A stretch of DNA of 64,000 nt, from assembly GCF_003344885.1 (NCBI RefSeq), contig NZ_CP031155.1, positions 558,001-622,000 on the forward strand. Direction: 5' to 3'. Positions 44,293 to 52,977 of this stretch are shown in pieces. Each line of letters begins with the position of its first letter. Within the stretch, counting starts at the first letter, position 1. The notes beneath the pieces are model-generated. The model had not been told where the DNA came from, did not search any database, and worked only from the letters and a program-made list of their open reading frames with translations. Source of the DNA: Altererythrobacter sp. ZODW24. Its GTDB lineage: Bacteria; Pseudomonadota; Alphaproteobacteria; Sphingomonadales; Sphingomonadaceae. A program made the translations under genes and the position numbers.

Positions 44293-46602
44293 TCAGAACT
44301 TATTGTCGCGCGGGAAACCTTGAGGCGGCAAGCGGCCAGCTGCACCGCGAGCGACTTTCCACTGCCAGACGTCTTTTTCTGTGCGGGTCCGGTCGCCCTT
44401 GCCGCCCATGGCCCAGCTGAGGCCTTCTTCGAGCGTCAGCGTAGTAGCATCTGCCAACCCGCCATCGCGGTAACGCTGCAACATCACGCCTTGCCCGCGC
44501 GCGAGAACCGGCAGCTCTTCCATATTGAAGATCACCAGCTTCCGGTTGTCGCCAACGACCGCGACATGGTCGTGCTCAGGTGCTATTTCGCGAACTACCG
44601 AAAGCTTCACACCGGGCTTCAGGTTCACAACCTGACGGCCCTTTTTGGTCTCTGCCAGCAGCTCGGATGTCTGGGCGGCAAAGCCCTTACCGTTTGAACT
44701 CGCGAACAGCATTTGGCCGTCGGGCTTGTGCACAACCAGCCCCACAATATCGGCTTCTGAATCGATATCGAGCGTATTGCGGATCGGTTCGCCAAAACCG
44801 CGTGCACCCGGCAGCTTATCGCCGCCCAATGTGAATACGCGGCCATTATTGGCGATCAGCAGCAGCTTGTCCGTCGTCTGCGCGTGGAGCGCAAAGGCAG
44901 GGCCATCGCCCTCCTTATATTTGAAGTCGCCCATCCCGTCGTCTGTCGCCAGATCGACATGACCCTTCGCACCGCGCACCCAGCCCTTTTCGGACAGGAT
45001 CACCGTGACCGGCTCTTTCTCGATCATGGCATCCATGCTGAACTCGACCGCAGGTGCAGCCTCGGCGATGGTCGTGCGGCGCGCGCCCAGCAGCGTGTCT
45101 TCGCCGTACTCCTTACGCAGCGCCTTCAGATCACGCTTTAGACGCGTACGTTGGCGAGCAGGCGAACCGAGCAGTGTTTCCAGCTCTTCACGCTCGGTCA
45201 GCAGATCATCACGCTCACCGCGCAGCTGCATTTCCTCCAGCTTGCGCAGGCTCCGCAGCCGCATGTTGAGGATCGCTTCGGCTTGCCTGTCGGTGAGCTC
45301 GAATTCCTTCATCATGATCGGTTTGGGCTCATCCTCGGTACGGATGATTTCGATCACACGGTCAAGATTGAGGAACGCCTTGATGTAGCCTTCGACCAGT
45401 TCCAACCGCGCAGCAATCTTGTCGAGCCGGTGCTGCGTGCGGCGTTGCAGGATTTCGATCTGGCTGGCGGTCCAGTTACCCAGCAGTTCCTTCAGCCCCA
45501 TCACCATCGGCGTGCGCGTGGCGTCGAGCACGTTTAGGTTCAAGCCAAACCGCGTTTCCAGATCGGTCAACTTATAGAGCGATTCCTTGAGCAGTTCGGG
45601 GTCGACGTTGCGGTTCTTCGGCACCAGCACGAGGCGGATATTCTCGTCACTTTCGTCGCGTACGTCTTCGAGAATCGGGAGCTTCTTATCGGCGATCAGC
45701 TGGGCGATCTGTTCGATCAACTTGCCCTTCTGCACCTGATAAGGAATCTCGCTGATGACGAGCTGATATTGCCCGCCGCCCAGTCGCTCGATCCCGGCGT
45801 TTTTATCTTCCTGCTTCTCCGCCTCGGCAGATTGGAAGCGCCCGCGTATTCGGAACGATCCGCGCCCGGTTTCATAGGCGTGCGAAATCACTTCGGGACT
45901 GTCGACGATCAGGCCGCCAGTCGGCAGGTCCGGCCCGTGGAACAGCTCCATCAGGCGCGGATGTTCGACATGGGGATTGTCGATCAGCTCCAGCGTCGCA
46001 TCGATGATCTCGGCAACGTTGTGACTGGGGATGTTGGTCGCCATGCCCACCGCAATTCCACTGGCACCATTGGCGAGCAGATTGGGGAACAGGCCGGGCA
46101 TCAGCTCGGGCTCTTCATCCTCGTTGTTATAGGTCGGGATGAAGTCGACCGTGCCTTCGTCCAGCCCTGCCATCAGGCTCATCGCGGTCTTGGTCAGTCG
46201 CGCTTCTGTGTAACGATAGGCCGCAGCATTATCGCCGTCGATATTACCGAAGTTACCCTGTCCCTCGACCAGCGGATAACGCAGCGAGAAATCCTGCGCG
46301 AGGCGGACCATTGCGTCATAGGCTGCAGTATCACCATGCGGGTGATATTTACCGATCACCTCACCCACAACGCGGGCGGATTTCTTGTAGTTGTTGGACG
46401 GGTCCAGCTTCAACTGGCGCATGGTCCACAGCAGACGGCGATGGACCGGTTTCAGTCCGTCGCGCAGATCCGGCAGCGACCGCGCAGTGATCGTCGAAAG
46501 AGCATAGACGAGATAGCGTTCTTCCAGCGCGGAATCGAACGGCGCATCGACAATCGAGTCGAACGGATCGGGAATGTCATCTTCAATTTTGGTGGTGACC
46601 AT
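44293..46602 (-). CDS. parC: DNA topoisomerase IV subunit A
   Basis: 769 residues. The cleavage tyrosine is at about 131 in [11 protein letters not shown]. The quinolone region shows [14 protein letters not shown]: Thr92 takes the place of the E. coli Ser80 and Asp96 that of Glu84. The shorter C-terminal domain with pinwheel repeats (about 520-760) fits ParC rather than GyrA. With ParE it unlinks daughter chromosomes. Its start overlaps nothing; an ion channel gene follows in the same direction upstream at 46669. Confidence 0.94.
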   Translation of the reverse strand: MVTTKIEDDIPDPFDSIVDAPFDSALEERYLVYALSTITARSLPDLRDGLKPVHRRLLWTMRQLKLDPSNNYKKSARVVGEVIGKYHPHGDTAAYDAMVRLAQDFSLRYPLVEGQGNFGNIDGDNAAAYRYTEARLTKTAMSLMAGLDEGTVDFIPTYNNEDEEPELMPGLFPNLLANGASGIAVGMATNIPSHNVAEIIDATLELIDNPHVEHPRLMELFHGPDLPTGGLIVDSPEVISHAYETGRGSFRIRGRFQSAEAEKQEDKNAGIERLGGGQYQLVISEIPYQVQKGKLIEQIAQLIADKKLPILEDVRDESDENIRLVLVPKNRNVDPELLKESLYKLTDLETRFGLNLNVLDATRTPMVMGLKELLGNWTASQIEILQRRTQHRLDKIAARLELVEGYIKAFLNLDRVIEIIRTEDEPKPIMMKEFELTDRQAEAILNMRLRSLRKLEEMQLRGERDDLLTEREELETLLGSPARQRTRLKRDLKALRKEYGEDTLLGARRTTIAEAAPAVEFSMDAMIEKEPVTVILSEKGWVRGAKGHVDLATDDGMGDFKYKEGDGPAFALHAQTTDKLLLIANNGRVFTLGGDKLPGARGFGEPIRNTLDIDSEADIVGLVVHKPDGQMLFASSNGKGFAAQTSELLAETKKGRQVVNLKPGVKLSVVREIAPEHDHVAVVGDNRKLVIFNMEELPVLARGQGVMLQRYRDGGLADATTLTLEEGLSWAMGGKGDRTRTEKDVWQWKVARGAAGRLPPQGFPRDNKF

Positions 46603-46668
46603 CAGCGCCGTCTAGCAAGCCTATTCACCCAGCGGGAGTGCGCGCGGGCAATTTCCACAGATGTTGCG

Positions 46669-47427
46669 CTATTTCTTCAACTCGCCGACCTCGACCCGCA
46701 ATGCGCGGATCTCGGCCAGGATCTCCTCGCGGTCATGCTCGGCCTCTTCATTATTGGCCTCGTCCATTGCGGTCACGATGATCGCGATAAACAGGTTGAG
46801 CACAATGAAACTGGTGACGAGGATAAACGGCACGAAGAATGCCCAAGCATAGGGGTAAACTTCCATCAATGGCCGGACGATACCCATCGACCAACTTTCC
46901 AGCGTCATGATCTGGAACAGCGAATAGAGCGATTCCCCAATCGTGCCGAACCAATGCGGGAATTCCTGACCGAACAGCTTGGTCGCCATCACTGCGCCGA
47001 TGTAAAAAATCAGGCTCAGCAAAGCGATAACCGTGCCCATCGAAGGGATCGCACCAAGCAATCCTTGTACAACCTGCCGCATACTTGGGACGACCGAAAC
47101 AAGACGCAATATCCGCAAGATACGCAGCGCACGTAGGACGGAGAATTGCTGGCTCGCCGGTACCAGCGCGACGCTAACGATCAACAAATCGAATACATTC
47201 CAGCCACTCGCGAAAAAGCGGTGCCGGTAGACGAACAGTTTGAGGCCAATCTCAATTACGAAGATCGTAATCGCGGCCTCGTCTGCCCATGACAGCCATT
47301 TGCCATAATCAGCGACGACCGAAGGTACTGTTTCCAGCCCCAAAGCGATCGCATTGACTACGATAACAATTGTGATGAAGCCTTCGAAACGGCTTGATTC
47401 GATAAATTTCTGAAGCTTTTCGCGCAT
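46669..47427 (-). CDS. Bacterial voltage-gated sodium channel (NaChBac/NavAb-like)
   Basis: 252 residues from ATG 47427, one voltage-sensor plus pore. S4 carries arginines at about 99, 102, 105 and 108 with exact three-residue spacing (LRALRILRILRL). The selectivity filter TLESWS at about 175-180 matches the LESW filter of BacNav channels. S6 with LNLFIAIIVTAMDE follows, then a C-terminal coiled coil (about 228-252) that tetramerises these channels. It should admit sodium on depolarisation. Known BacNavs come from marine and alkaliphilic bacteria. Confidence 0.93.
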   Translation of the reverse strand: MREKLQKFIESSRFEGFITIVIVVNAIALGLETVPSVVADYGKWLSWADEAAITIFVIEIGLKLFVYRHRFFASGWNVFDLLIVSVALVPASQQFSVLRALRILRILRLVSVVPSMRQVVQGLLGAIPSMGTVIALLSLIFYIGAVMATKLFGQEFPHWFGTIGESLYSLFQIMTLESWSMGIVRPLMEVYPYAWAFFVPFILVTSFIVLNLFIAIIVTAMDEANNEEAEHDREEILAEIRALRVEVGELKK

Positions 47428-47588
47428 GAAGCGGCTTCGTAATTTGAGAGCCACAATATGCAATGCAATTTGTGGTTTAGGCGGGACTGCATCTGAAATG
47501 TGGCAGAGTCGTTCGGTCGCCACCCGTCTCACCACTTCAATTATAACATCACTGTTTCAGCAACTTGCTCAGAATATATCTATCGGGC

Positions 47589-47636
47589 TTGCCAAATAAG
47601 GCAAACTATGGCCACATTATGGCAAGAATAAGGCAA
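47589..47636. promoter_or_regulatory. Phased direct and inverted repeats before the DUF4349 gene
   Basis: TTGCC-AAATAA-GGCAA is an inverted repeat at 47589-47604. AATAAGGCAA recurs at 47595 and 47627, 32 bases or three helical turns apart, and TATGGC recurs at 47607 and 47618, 11 bases apart. The array ends about 20 bases before the DUF4349 start. It looks like an operator with several binding sites on one face of the DNA. Confidence 0.5.
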
Positions 47637-47654
47637 TAACCAAGGAGACGGACT

Positions 47655-48551
47655 ATGAAGAAGGCAATTCTTATCGCAGCTTCGGTTTTGGCTTTGGCCG
47701 CTTGTGCCGGGGGTGAGCAGGATCAGGCGAGTTACGAAATAACTGATTCTGCCGAAAGCGCCGATGCCGCTGCTGAAATGGCCAGCGCCGATTCGGAGGC
47801 GCCACAATTGGAAAGTGGACCTGCCGCAATTCCCGCTTCCATGCCCAAACTCGCCTATCAATATGGCTATTCCTACGAACTCCCCTCCCCCGAAGTCTCC
47901 CGCCTGATGCGCAAGCACGCCGACCTGTGCGAGAAGCAGGGGCCGACAAGCTGCCAGATCATCGGCATGAACCTGTCAGGAAATGCTGATGAAAACGACA
48001 TGCGCGGAACATTGCAGCTCGCCGTTGCAGCCAGTCATGCTCGTGCGGTTGGCGCGCTGCTCGAAGATGAGGCGGAAAATTCAGGGGCCGAACAAGTCTC
48101 CGCCAATATCGCTGCGGAAGAAGTGTCGAAGAAAATCGTTGATACTGAAGCCCGCATCCGTTCGCGGACACAGCTGCGCGAACGGCTTACCGAAGTGCTC
48201 AAGACACGCCGCGGTTCGGTCGAAGAACTGGTCGCAGCCGAACGACAGGTGGCACAGGTCAATGAAGAAATCGACCAAGCGCGAAGCTGGCTCAAAGAAA
48301 CGCAGGGCCGCGTTACCTTCAGCAAGCTGGATGTGAATTATAGCTCCAGCGATGTCGTCGCGGGATCGTTTATCGATCCGATCAAGGCTGCGATGGGATC
48401 GATGGGCTCGGTGCTCGGAACCATCGTGGCAATCTTTATGCTGCTGGGCGCGATTGTCTTGCCACTTGGCGGCGCGGCGCTGGGTATCCGTGCTGTCGCC
48501 CGCAAGTTCCGGCCAACTGCTGAAACCGCTGCAGCTTCGACCGGAACCTAA
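47655..48551 (+). CDS. DUF4349 lipoprotein
   Basis: 298 residues. Lipobox LALAACAGG (cysteine about 17), then an acidic Ala/Glu/Ser-rich linker. The DUF4349 region has a helical hairpin with KIVDTEARIRSRTQLRERL and EELVAAERQVAQVNEEID, predicted coiled coil, and ends in a hydrophobic helix (about 255-278) that could re-enter the membrane. Role unknown. AAGGAG lies seven bases before the ATG. Its stop overlaps the convergent ferredoxin gene by a few bases. Confidence 0.87.
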   Translation: MKKAILIAASVLALAACAGGEQDQASYEITDSAESADAAAEMASADSEAPQLESGPAAIPASMPKLAYQYGYSYELPSPEVSRLMRKHADLCEKQGPTSCQIIGMNLSGNADENDMRGTLQLAVAASHARAVGALLEDEAENSGAEQVSANIAAEEVSKKIVDTEARIRSRTQLRERLTEVLKTRRGSVEELVAAERQVAQVNEEIDQARSWLKETQGRVTFSKLDVNYSSSDVVAGSFIDPIKAAMGSMGSVLGTIVAIFMLLGAIVLPLGGAALGIRAVARKFRPTAETAAASTGT

Positions 48552-48880
48552 ACTCCCTGCATATCCCGGCTTTCGGGCGGGATATGCACTTCCAGCCCCT
48601 CCAGCGCGTCTGTCAGGTCAATCTGACATGACAGACGGCTGGTTGGCTGGACCCCGGCGGCGAGGTCGAGCATATCTTCCTCTTCCTCGCTCGCTTCGGG
48701 AAGTTTGCGGAACCAGTCGCGATCAAGAATTACGTGGCAGGTCGAGCAAGCCATCTGGCCCTCGCATGTCCCCTCAAGAGGCATTCCAGCGGCCTGCGCC
48801 ACTTCAAGCAGCGAGATGCCTACCTCGCCTTCTGCTTCGACCTTCTCGCCTTTGTCAGTAACAAAGCGGACTTTCACCAT
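48548..48880 (-). CDS. 2Fe-2S ferredoxin, adrenodoxin type
   Basis: 110 residues from ATG 48880. The cluster ligands are in CEGQMACSTCHV (C-x5-C-x2-C) plus a fourth cysteine in SRLSCQIDL, the vertebrate/adrenodoxin-like pattern. The acidic segment EASEEEEDMLD is typical of isc-type ferredoxin (Fdx), which supplies electrons for iron-sulfur assembly. It lies 20 bases after a cysteine desulfurase gene, suggesting the same pathway. Confidence 0.92.
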   Translation of the reverse strand: MVKVRFVTDKGEKVEAEGEVGISLLEVAQAAGMPLEGTCEGQMACSTCHVILDRDWFRKLPEASEEEEDMLDLAAGVQPTSRLSCQIDLTDALEGLEVHIPPESRDMQGV

Positions 48881-48899
48881 TGGATCATTCCCCGGACCA

Positions 48900-49976
48900 T
48901 CAGGCCTGCTGCGCCGCATAAGCGGCATTGATCCTTTCGGTAGCTTCCTCAAACTCTTTGAGCGTCGTGTAGCGCCCATAACCCAGCCTTATCGAGCCTT
49001 TTGCAGCGGCGTCGTCAAGTCCGATGGCCTTCAGCACATGGCTAGGCCGTCCCGATCCGCTGGCGCAGGCCGACCCTGCTGAAAATGCAACGCCGCGTGT
49101 TTCTGATATCAGACGGCTTGCATCAAGCCCCTCGCGGCGGAGGTTGAGATTGCCGTGCCAACGCGCATCAGCGCTGCCATTGAGCGTCCAACCTTCAAAC
49201 AATTCGAGCGCGCGGTTCCAGAGTGTTTCCACATGGACCGCATCTGCATCGCGGCGTTCCACTGCCAACTTCGCAGCAGCGCCAAAGCCAGCACACAAGG
49301 CTGGGCTGAGCGTGCCGGAACGAATGCCGCCCTCTTGCCCGCCGCCGGTGATGCTCGAACTGAGCTCAACACCGTTGCGGACCCACAAGGCGCCTACACC
49401 CTTCGGACCGTGCATCTTATGCGCGCTGATCGCGATCATATCGGCATGGGCAATTTCGATCTTACCAGCCGCTTGGACTGCATCGACCAACAGCAATGCG
49501 CCCATTTCGCGGGCGCGCCGTTCAATCTGGACCATGGGCTGAATGGTACCGATCTCATTGTTGACCTGCATCACTGCAATCATTCGCGGTTTGGTTTTGA
49601 ACTGGTAGTCAAGATCGATCAGCCCATCTTCACCAACCGGCCAGCGCTCTACATCACCAACAGCCGCAGCAGTATCGCCAACCGCAGAATGCTCGAGGGC
49701 AGAAACCATTATCGGTCCCTCATCCGGAGCGCCGCGAATGGCGAGATTGATCGCTTCGGTTGCGCCAGAAGTGAAGATCACCTTGCCATCAGGCGGCAGC
49801 AGCGCAGCGACCCGGTCACGCGCCAACTCGATCGCCGCAGCAGCCTGACGGCCCAGTGTGTGCGGGCTATGCGGATTACCAAAACCAGTCCCGCCGGGCC
49901 CATCGAGCCAGCGCAGCATCGCATCGCGCGCTTCCGGCGCGAGCGGCGTTGTCGCTTGGTAGTCGAGATAGATCAT
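48900..49976 (-). CDS. Cysteine desulfurase (second copy)
   Basis: 358 residues from ATG 49976, coupled to the upstream desulfurase by ATGA. PLP lysine in AISAHKMHGPKGVGAL, PLP-facing histidine in SALEHSAVG and the catalytic cysteine loop GSACASGSGRPSHVLKAIG are all present. NifS/IscS enzymes remove sulfur from cysteine for iron-sulfur clusters or tRNA. It differs from its neighbour in the loop (SGSGRP against SGTLKT). IscU, IscA and Hsc partners are not in the window. Confidence 0.9.
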   Translation of the reverse strand: MIYLDYQATTPLAPEARDAMLRWLDGPGGTGFGNPHSPHTLGRQAAAAIELARDRVAALLPPDGKVIFTSGATEAINLAIRGAPDEGPIMVSALEHSAVGDTAAAVGDVERWPVGEDGLIDLDYQFKTKPRMIAVMQVNNEIGTIQPMVQIERRAREMGALLLVDAVQAAGKIEIAHADMIAISAHKMHGPKGVGALWVRNGVELSSSITGGGQEGGIRSGTLSPALCAGFGAAAKLAVERRDADAVHVETLWNRALELFEGWTLNGSADARWHGNLNLRREGLDASRLISETRGVAFSAGSACASGSGRPSHVLKAIGLDDAAAKGSIRLGYGRYTTLKEFEEATERINAAYAAQQA

Positions 49977-51040
49977 GCTGCGGCTTCTGCCATCTCGATC
50001 CAAACTTCGCAAAAACGCTCCACTTCCTCGCGCGTGGTATTCCAGCCGACGCTGACTCGGATCATGCGCGAAGCGAGGTCATCATCTATACCCATCGCCT
50101 CCAGCACATGACTGGTTTTGAGCGTTCCCGAAGAACAAGCGCTACCCTGCGAAACAGCAACACCCGCCATATCAAAGCGCATGAGCTGCGCGCTGCCGGA
50201 TATGCCGGGCATTGCGAATGCGTGCACATAGGGCGTTGGATCGGAAAGCCGTTCCGACAATCGGATCCCGCCCAATCGCTCAATGGCTGGGGTGAGTACC
50301 TGTCCGAATGGGGCCAAAATGCTGGGATCAATATAGGGCTCGCCGCATGCCTCTATAGCCGCCGCAAAGCCCAGCACACCGGGCAAGTTCTCCGTCCCTC
50401 GCCGGTAACCGCGCTCCTGACCGCCAGCCGGTTCAAGCATGGCGAAGTCGCGTACGAGCAAAGCGCCGATACCCGGTGGCCCTCCAAGTTTGTGCGCCGA
50501 CACGATTGCCATATCGGCACCGGCGGGAATGGGATATTTGCCCGCGCTCTGGGAGCAATCGGCTAGCAGGACACCGTCTGCTGCATGCACTTGCGCCGCA
50601 ATCGCGGCGATGTCCTGGGCATTGCCGGTTTCCGAGTTGATTGTCTGAACGGCAACCACTTCAGCGCCCTCAGCCTCTTGAGCGCGGTCCAACGCTCCCA
50701 AATTGAGAGCGCCGTCTCCGTCCACCGGTATGATTGCCGCCTTGGGGGCCGCTTTCAAAATAGCGTCATGCTCTACCGCGCTAACCAGCCGTTCACCGCC
50801 TTTTGCGCGGCCAAGGGCGATCTCTGCCGCCTCGCTCGCCCCGCTGGTGAAAATTACTTCGCCCTCCCAACCGAGCGCCTTCTTCACCCGCGCCCGGGCG
50901 TCTTCAAGCGCCTGCTTGGCCTTGCGGCCTTCGGCATGCGGACTCGACGGATTGGCCCATAGGGCAAAGCCTTCCTGCATCGCGGCAAGGGCCTCCGGCC
51001 GGATCGGTGTGGTCGCCGCATGGTCGAGATAGATACGCAG
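49973..51040 (-). CDS. Cysteine desulfurase (first copy), probable CTG start
   Basis: 355 residues. No ATG, GTG or TTG lies in frame near the true N terminus, which by family begins (M)RIYLDHAATTP. A CTG at 51038-51040 fits exactly and has AAGGA about eight bases upstream. PLP lysine in VSAHKLGGPPGIGALL, histidine in SAVEHDAILK and the active cysteine in GSACSSGTLKTSH are intact. Group I NifS/IscS type. It is coupled to the second copy, so the two paralogues may work together or serve different acceptors. Confidence 0.85.
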   Translation of the reverse strand: MRIYLDHAATTPIRPEALAAMQEGFALWANPSSPHAEGRKAKQALEDARARVKKALGWEGEVIFTSGASEAAEIALGRAKGGERLVSAVEHDAILKAAPKAAIIPVDGDGALNLGALDRAQEAEGAEVVAVQTINSETGNAQDIAAIAAQVHAADGVLLADCSQSAGKYPIPAGADMAIVSAHKLGGPPGIGALLVRDFAMLEPAGGQERGYRRGTENLPGVLGFAAAIEACGEPYIDPSILAPFGQVLTPAIERLGGIRLSERLSDPTPYVHAFAMPGISGSAQLMRFDMAGVAVSQGSACSSGTLKTSHVLEAMGIDDDLASRMIRVSVGWNTTREEVERFCEVWIEMAEAAA

Positions 51041-51164
51041 GGGGTGATCCTTATGAAGGTTAGCGCGATTGCGATTGGCTCGTTTGTCACTATATAGGCC
51101 GCGATCCCGCCTGCGCCACCCGCGCGGCGAACCAGTTAAAAGCTCATTCGAAAGCTCGCATAAA

Positions 51165-51821
51165 ATGCCAACCGTAATTTTCCCCGGTCCTGAAGGCCGT
51201 CTCGAAGGCCGTTTCCAGCCCGCATCGCGCCCACGCGCTCCGGTCGCCATGATACTGCACCCGCATTCGCAGGGCGGCGGGACCATGAACGACCGCATTG
51301 TTCAGCGACTTTACAAGACCTTCGTTGATCGCGGCTTTGCTGTTTTGCGTTTCAATTTCCGCGGCGTTGGCCGCAGCCAAGGTAGCTTCGACAATGGCAT
51401 TGGCGAACTTTCCGATGCCGCAGCAGCGCTCGACTGGGTCCAATCGATCCATCCCGAAGCGCAGACGACTTGGGTCGCCGGCGTCAGCTTCGGCTCTCTG
51501 ATCGGCATGCAATTGCTGATGCGCCGCCCAGAAATTCGCGGCTTTATCTCAGTCGCGCCGCCAGCGAACATGTATGACTTCAGCTTCCTCGCGCCTTGCC
51601 CCGCATCGGGCATCATCATTCAAGGTGCGGCCGATACGGTTGTCCAACCGGGTGCCGTTCAGAAGCTGGTCGACAAGCTGCGCACCCAGAAGCACATCAC
51701 GATCCACCACGAGGAAATTCCCCGTGCGAACCACTTCTTCGAGAACGAACTCGAGGATCTGATGGGATCAGCAGACAATTATCTGGACTTCCGCTTGTCA
51801 CCGGATTGCCCGATCAAATAG
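51165..51821 (+). CDS. Alpha/beta hydrolase, YfhR-like
   Basis: 218 residues from ATG 51165. Short single-domain hydrolase: HPHSQGGGTMNDRIV, FNFRGVGRSQG, nucleophile elbow AGVSFGSLIG, acid in IIQGAADTVVQP and histidine in PRANHFFENE. It has no signal peptide. Such proteins are widespread in alphaproteobacteria beside iscS-type genes, with unknown substrate. It is divergent to the CTG-started desulfurase, with about 120 bases between. Confidence 0.85.
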   Translation: MPTVIFPGPEGRLEGRFQPASRPRAPVAMILHPHSQGGGTMNDRIVQRLYKTFVDRGFAVLRFNFRGVGRSQGSFDNGIGELSDAAAALDWVQSIHPEAQTTWVAGVSFGSLIGMQLLMRRPEIRGFISVAPPANMYDFSFLAPCPASGIIIQGAADTVVQPGAVQKLVDKLRTQKHITIHHEEIPRANHFFENELEDLMGSADNYLDFRLSPDCPIK

Positions 51822-51837
51822 GCCAATAGCAAGCTGG

Positions 51838-51875
51838 CTTATGATGTGATGGCTCCTAATGAGCCACATCATAAG
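51838..51875 (+). terminator. Bulged hairpin after the hydrolase gene
   Basis: CTTATGATGTG(ATG)GCTC pairs with GAGCCACATCATAAG; three unpaired bases bulge out. It begins 17 bases after the hydrolase stop. The run after it is AT-rich (GATAAATATGTGATAAT) but is not a T tract, so it may be a terminator, an RNA stabiliser or a regulatory site upstream of tonB. Confidence 0.5.
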
Positions 51876-51982
51876 TATCTGATAAATATGTGATAATTCT
51901 TTCCTTTGGGGCCACAGCAGGCTTATGCTGGGCTCCTCGAAGCCGTGCGGCAATGTACCGGGCGGCAACAGGAGAGGACTAA

Positions 51983-52681
51983 ATGGCATTTCTAACTCAG
52001 GAGAAAGCTCCGCCTGATCCGCGCTCGATTATTCTTGTCGGCGGCATACATGCATTGATTGGTACGGCGCTTATCGCCGGTTTTGCGACGCCAATATATG
52101 AAGCGATTGTTCCGGAGCGGTTCAAAGCGACTAAGTTCAAACTGCCGCCGCCACCGCCCGAACCGCAACCACCAGTCGAAAATAGCGCGGCTCAGCCAAA
52201 GATTGCGCCGCCGGTTCCAGCACCACCGCAGCCATTTGAATTCACAAATACAAATGACTTCGAGGTAAAAGACATTCCGATAGCGAACTTCGATGGAATG
52301 ATCCTCGATCCAATGCCGGGCGTTGAAGATGGACCGGCAGTCAAACCGATCCCTCAGCCGAAACCCAAACCAAAGCCGCTGTTTACGGCATTCGGTCCGG
52401 AGCCAAAGAACAATCCGGGGACCTGGGCGACCACGAAAGATTATCCCCGCGCCGATCTGCGTGAAGGCAACGAAGGCGTTACGCGTTTCATACTGGTGGT
52501 TGGCGTGAACGGAAAAGCGTCTGCCTGCAATGTGACGGGCTCGAGCGGATATTCCTCACTCGATGCGGCTACATGCAAACTGGTGTCACGCCGCGCCAAA
52601 TTTAATCCCGGACAAGATACAAGCGGTGCCAAAACCGGCGGCAGCTATTCCGGATCAATAAGATGGGTCATTCCTGACTAG
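51983..52681 (+). CDS. tonB: TonB energy-transducing protein
   Basis: 232 residues. A short N terminus is followed by one membrane helix (about 19-37), a proline-rich stretch with PPPPPEPQPP (about 54-63) that spans the periplasm, and a C-terminal TonB domain (about 140-232) with the EGVTRFILVVGVNGKASAC and YSSLDAATCKLVSRRAKFNP pattern. It passes proton-motive energy to outer-membrane receptors. AGGAGAGG lies just before the ATG. ExbB and ExbD are not adjacent. Confidence 0.9.
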   Translation: MAFLTQEKAPPDPRSIILVGGIHALIGTALIAGFATPIYEAIVPERFKATKFKLPPPPPEPQPPVENSAAQPKIAPPVPAPPQPFEFTNTNDFEVKDIPIANFDGMILDPMPGVEDGPAVKPIPQPKPKPKPLFTAFGPEPKNNPGTWATTKDYPRADLREGNEGVTRFILVVGVNGKASACNVTGSSGYSSLDAATCKLVSRRAKFNPGQDTSGAKTGGSYSGSIRWVIPD

Positions 52682-52705
52682 CCACCGGTTGGAATGAACC
52701 GATTG

Positions 52706-52736
52706 CCCCGTCCGTGTTCCCTTCGCGGGCGGGGTT
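52706..52736 (+). terminator. Terminator after tonB
   Basis: CCCCGTCCGTG pairs with CGCGGGCGGGG, allowing G-U pairs, and TTTTT follows. It lies 25 bases after the tonB stop. Confidence 0.85.
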
Positions 52737-52746
52737 TTTGATAGAG

Positions 52747-52959
52747 TTACTCGCCGGCCTGCGCTTCGATCTGGTCGACCGGCGTTACGCCGTCGCTGGT
52801 GGGAATTGTCCAAATCGCTACGTTTACGGCCATCACTGCTGCCAGAAACAGCATCAACACGGCCTGCTTACGAAATGCGGAGTCTTTGCGCCACAGCCAC
52901 ACGGCACCCAGCACTAACGCCCCGGCAGCAAGCGACATTATAGAAAGTACCAAATCCAT
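52747..52959 (-). CDS. Small two-helix membrane protein
   Basis: 70 residues with two hydrophobic helices (about 4-22 and 33-50) around a basic loop (LWRKDSAFRKQ), so the loop should face the cytoplasm. The C terminus is acidic. No family recognised. It is co-directed with the DUF937 gene 18 bases upstream and convergent with tonB. Confidence 0.6.
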   Translation of the reverse strand: MDLVLSIMSLAAGALVLGAVWLWRKDSAFRKQAVLMLFLAAVMAVNVAIWTIPTSDGVTPVDQIEAQAGE

Positions 52960-52977
52960 AGCGTAAGTCTCTTGTGA

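Noticed and set aside
45769-47136. A long plus-strand open frame of 455 codons antisense to parC and the sodium channel
   Set aside because: It lies exactly over two strongly supported minus-strand genes, shows no recognisable domain and has a composition typical of a GC-rich reverse-strand shadow.
51880-51900. A possible Fur box upstream of tonB
   Set aside because: Only two GATAA repeats are visible; the match to a 19-base Fur box is too weak to claim.
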